This document shows, one piece after another, positions 62,001 to 64,000 of a stretch of DNA of 64,000 nt. The stretch spans positions 1 to 64,000 of the forward strand of contig NZ_JAUSSG010000014.1 of assembly GCF_030812215.1 (NCBI RefSeq), given 5' to 3'. Made by a program: the position numbers and the translations under genes. How positions within the stretch are numbered: the first letter of the stretch is position 1; each line of letters begins with the position of its first letter. Under the pieces are notes generated by a model. The model had not been told where the DNA came from. It made no database searches and worked only from the letters and a program-made list of their open reading frames with translations. This stretch comes from Variovorax boronicumulans. GTDB lineage: Bacteria > Pseudomonadota > Gammaproteobacteria > Burkholderiales > Burkholderiaceae_C.

Positions 62001-62682
62001 GACGGAATTTCTTGAGCAGGTCGAGAAAGCCCTTCCACTCGCCCTCGTCGGTCTCGCGGTTGCTCTCGTGCGTGGTGTAGCGGCCTGCCGTGTCGATCAG
62101 CACCGCTTCGTTGGTGAACCACCAGTCGCAGTTGCGCGTGCCGCCGATGCCGCGCACAGCGGCCTTGCCCAGCTGGTCGGCGAGCGGAAAGTCCAGGTCG
62201 GAATTGACCAGCGCCGTGGTCTTGCCCGAGCCCGGTGCGCCGATGAAGATGTACCAGGGCAGCTGGTACAGGTACTGCCGGTCGAACACCGAGAAGCGGC
62301 TTGCGGGCTTGCCGTCGGCGCCCTGTCCGAAGCGCATGTTCTTCAGGATCGCGGTGGCGTCGGTGAAGCCGCTCTGCAGCTCCTTGATCTCGGGCGCGTC
62401 TTCGGGCCTGGCCTCTTTTTCCTTCTTCGAAGGAACGCGCAGCTGGTTGAGCAACTGCGCATTGAGCCGGCGCTCGCGCCACTTGCGATAAACCAGCCGC
62501 ACGATCCAGATCGCGAACATCAGCGCGATGACGACGATGCGGACGAACTCGCTTTCGAACGGCCGGTAGCGGCCCACGGCGATGACGGGGCCAATGACCC
62601 AGATCAGGAACGCCACGGCCAGCAGGCCGAGAAAGATCCACAGGTCGCGGCTGATGAAGAAACGGAAGATGGAACGCAGCAT
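59047..62682 (-). CDS. tssM: Type VI secretion system membrane subunit TssM (IcmF)
   Basis: A 1,211-aa inner-membrane protein. Two helices near the start (DLWIFLGLLAVAFLIWVIGP; IVVIALMFAIWIVRL), an ATPase-like cytoplasmic domain with Walker A GAPGSGKTTALVNSDLDFPL and WWFTNEAVLIDTAGRYTTHE, a third helix near residue 475 (SLIGVLLVVLLGACVNSW), then a large periplasmic part that contacts TssJ. With TssL and TssJ it forms the trans-envelope complex anchoring the contractile needle. It overlaps tssL by one base (TGATG). Confidence 0.95.
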   Translation of the reverse strand: MLRSIFRFFISRDLWIFLGLLAVAFLIWVIGPVIAVGRYRPFESEFVRIVVIALMFAIWIVRLVYRKWRERRLNAQLLNQLRVPSKKEKEARPEDAPEIKELQSGFTDATAILKNMRFGQGADGKPASRFSVFDRQYLYQLPWYIFIGAPGSGKTTALVNSDLDFPLADQLGKAAVRGIGGTRNCDWWFTNEAVLIDTAGRYTTHESNRETDEGEWKGFLDLLKKFRPRQPINGAILTISIADLPLADDAQRARHAMSLRKRLLELRNDLGIGFPVYVLVTKTDLLAGFNEYFGSMGRAERAQVWGFTFPIEANPADAAKADLRERFHQEYKLLHQRLDERLPELMAAEPDPMRRAQAYLLPQQFASFEDILGTFLADVFNPSKFEAASMLRGVYFTSGTQEGTAFDRVMGAIKRYLQVNAPPAPPPGPGKSYFLKELLQQVIFRDAGVAGTNLRWYRRRRAIDIAGYSLIGVLLVVLLGACVNSWRNNKDYVAEVDNNAKAFNKAAARGELPTVVDASGDLASSLLILDRLRDLPKSGQFDIGDPPVSYRFGLYQGEKLQAATDGVYQRALESVLLPQSAQRIEQSLRDAAKIDAEYSYEALKAYLMLYDAERYDADFLQAWLLTDVDRKIGASLTREQRTNLESHLKALFAGRVVASPFAKDDKLITQTRERLAGVPLAQRSYARLRRILLQTSPPNAFTIAEMAGAESALVIRRASGKPLTDGIPTLFTYRGYWDIFDKRMAETTLALEQEDRWVLQIRAPGMTDITSRELLLREVRRLYLTDYIRVWDEYLADVRLAESKSLLQSIQMTRVLSTGESPMSRLIRGAARETDLLRNHDEAARSLLDQAQNRVASTRERIEQLIGQPDGSQRRNAAPDRPESLVDNHFEPLRRMVTAPKAGGQTPLDATAALINELYTFLTATDTALRSGNIPPSSDAVTKVQAEAGRLPVPFQGMLNDLSATASSKAAAVTRQNIGQNAAATIGQFCNQAIAGRYPFTRGSPRDVAAGDFAQLFAPGGMMDDFFQKNLASQVDTSVNPWTFKRGVDGSAAGRSAYLDSFQKAQAIRDVFFTGMAGGRTPSFTIDLRPEDMDAAITQFTLDIDGQTVRYAHGPQAPSTVKWPGPRNSNQVRLQVTTANGTPAGGIVTEGPWALHRLFDKASVSAGRSPESFNATFDLQGKKVVLAVTANSVYNPLRLNQMSGFSCPGKS

Positions 62683-64000
62683 CAGCGGGTTCCCCCTTGC
62701 TGTTGTGCGGACGGCGCCACGGGCGCGACCAGCAGCGTGACCTCGACGCGGCGGTTGCGCGCGCGGTTGGCCGGCGAGTCGTTGGGCGCGAGCGGATCGG
62801 CATCGCCGCGGCCTTCGGCGCGCAGGCGTTCAGGCCGCGTGATGCGCGCGGCCAGCATTTTCTTGACAGAGTCGGCGCGCGCCTGCGAAAGCTGCCAGTT
62901 GGAAGGAAAGCGCACGCTGCGGATCGGCTGGTCGTCGCTGAAGCCGCTGACCAGCACGTTGCCCTCCACGGAATTGAGCGCATCCGCCACGCGGCTGAGC
63001 ACCGGCGCATAACGGTCGAGCACGCGGTCGGAGCCGGAGGCGAAGAGCCCGTCGCCGCGCAGCACGACCACGCTGCGGTCGGCCTCGTCGCGCACCGTCA
63101 GCAGGCCTTCGCGGATCTCGGGTTCGAGAAAGCGCTGCAGGCGCGGCTGCGGCGCGGGCATGACGACCGCGCGCGCCGTCTGAGGCAGGCGCACCGCATT
63201 GACGGCCGCGAACGCGCCATCGGACGTGCCCGCGAGGTTGAAGGTGAGCACTGCGAAGGTCAGCACCAGCAACACCGCCGCCACGGCGCCCACGGCCCAC
63301 ACCGGCAGCCAGTTGCGCGTGCGGCGCACCGGTGCGGTCGCGTCCTGCCAGTGCGGCGACAGCGGCTGCGCGATTTCGCCGCGCGTCTGGCGAATGATCT
63401 GCAGCAGACGCTGCTTCAGGGTTTCGAGCTGCGTGCGGCCGTTGTCGATGACGCGAAAGCGCCCTTCGAAACCCATGGCCAGGCAGAAGTAGATGAGTTC
63501 GATCAGGTGCAGGTGCTGCTGCGGGTTCTGCACCAGGCGCGAGAGCAGCTGGAAGAATTTCTCGCCACCCCAGGTCTCGTTGTGGAACATCACCAGCAGG
63601 CTCTGCGACGACCAGATGCTGCCGCCCCACGGGGTGAGCGCCGCGGCTTCGTCCACCGCGGTGCACAGGCAGTAGCGCGCGCCGATGATCACCTCGGGCG
63701 AGATGCCGCTTTGCTGCGCGCGGGTCTCGAAGCGGCGCACTTCGTCCACGAGGTTCTCGCGCAACTGCGCGGGCGCATCGTGATGGCCCGTCGCGCGGAT
63801 CTGCGGGATCAGGTCGAGCAGCGGGTTGGCGGCCGCCACCAGCGGGTTGTTGCCTGCGAGCGCGGTATCGCCCGCGTGCGGGCGCCGTGCGTCGTGCCAT
63901 GCGGTGAAGGATTCGGGCGGCTGGCCCAGTCCGCGCGGCGATGCCGGCATGCCGCCCGCGTCGCCATTGCCGCCGCCGGGGTTCGGCGGCACGAAGCCCC
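62682..64000 (-). CDS. tssL: Type VI secretion system subunit TssL (DotU) with OmpA-like domain, 5' end beyond the window
   Basis: Open from the window edge. At least 436 residues: a Pro/Gly-rich start (GFVPPNPGGGNGDAGG), the DotU domain (NPLLDLIPQIRATGHHDAPA; YCLCTAVDEAAALTPWGGSI; ETWGGEKFFQLLSRLVQNPQ; LIYFCLAMGFEGRFRV), one membrane helix (WAVGAVAAVLLVLTFAVLTF) and a C-terminal OmpA/MotB domain that binds peptidoglycan (VSGFSDDQPIRSVRFPSNWQ; LSQARADSVKKMLAARI). TssL anchors the type VI complex to the cell wall with TssM. A GTG at 63992 is available, but GGCTTC in frame before it suggests that the true start lies further upstream. Confidence 0.93.
   Translation of the reverse strand, partial: GFVPPNPGGGNGDAGGMPASPRGLGQPPESFTAWHDARRPHAGDTALAGNNPLVAAANPLLDLIPQIRATGHHDAPAQLRENLVDEVRRFETRAQQSGISPEVIIGARYCLCTAVDEAAALTPWGGSIWSSQSLLVMFHNETWGGEKFFQLLSRLVQNPQQHLHLIELIYFCLAMGFEGRFRVIDNGRTQLETLKQRLLQIIRQTRGEIAQPLSPHWQDATAPVRRTRNWLPVWAVGAVAAVLLVLTFAVLTFNLAGTSDGAFAAVNAVRLPQTARAVVMPAPQPRLQRFLEPEIREGLLTVRDEADRSVVVLRGDGLFASGSDRVLDRYAPVLSRVADALNSVEGNVLVSGFSDDQPIRSVRFPSNWQLSQARADSVKKMLAARITRPERLRAEGRGDADPLAPNDSPANRARNRRVEVTLLVAPVAPSAQQQGGTR

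Overview
The window is high-GC DNA from a Betaproteobacterium, most likely a Comamonadaceae/Burkholderiales soil or plant-associated organism such as Variovorax. This rests on GC content, codon use, the abundance of Bug/TctC binding proteins, NitT/TauT-type importers, a second groESL, and the style of the type VI secretion genes. No database was searched, so family names come from motifs read by eye.

Layout. 1-6.3 kb: an ECF41-type sigma factor beside a broken AhpD-like partner, several unknown or membrane proteins, a Skp/OmpH-like protein, a dual-specificity phosphatase and a short tyrosine recombinase. 6.3-7.9 kb: a complete IS1182-family element with inverted ends and a 4-bp target duplication. 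8.2-16.9 kb: a tightly coupled aromatic catabolic operon (flavin monooxygenase, extradiol dioxygenase, four-gene ABC importer, FAH-family hydrolase, SnoaL-like protein, Bug protein) divergent from a TetR regulator, with a palindromic operator between. 17-18.7 kb: a scar joining a headless TctC gene to the tail of a second FAH gene, then IS21-like end repeats. 18.7-27.5 kb: a propeller lipoprotein, an isochorismatase-like hydrolase, a truncated SDR, an Nramp-like transporter, a lone catalase C-terminal domain, a small-gene operon (DUF3606 plus a tandem pair) and a LexA-boxed gene. 27.7-31.8 kb: a very large glycine-rich autotransporter.

32-37 kb holds small proteins, including two of three paralogous mini winged-helix-like proteins, a run of orphan immunity-type genes (one Imm70-like), an XRE regulator and an HU protein. 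37.7-44 kb: a tannase/feruloyl esterase lipoprotein, a decayed BLUF photoreceptor gene, a crystallin-like lipoprotein and a second groES-groEL with a sigma-32-type promoter. 44.1-46.5 kb is a patchwork of gene tails (AbiEi, GAF, IS66) around a sensor histidine kinase. 46.5-56 kb: a PHB-depolymerase-type esterase, a CopG regulator, an intact SDR, exonuclease III, a DUF421 protein, a large catalase (KatE type), a glycosyltransferase, a DUF2934 protein, and tails of cytochrome oxidase and RecQ genes. 56.3-64 kb: one end of a type VI secretion cluster (tssL-tssM-tagF-Ser/Thr kinase).

The window reads as an accessory, stress- and competition-oriented region with heavy turnover. At least ten broken genes can be recognised. 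The SDR and catalase-domain modules occur twice, one set intact and one broken or reduced. The least explained elements are the three-member mini winged-helix family, the 24.9-25.8 kb small-gene operon and the immunity-type cluster at 33.7-35.2 kb.
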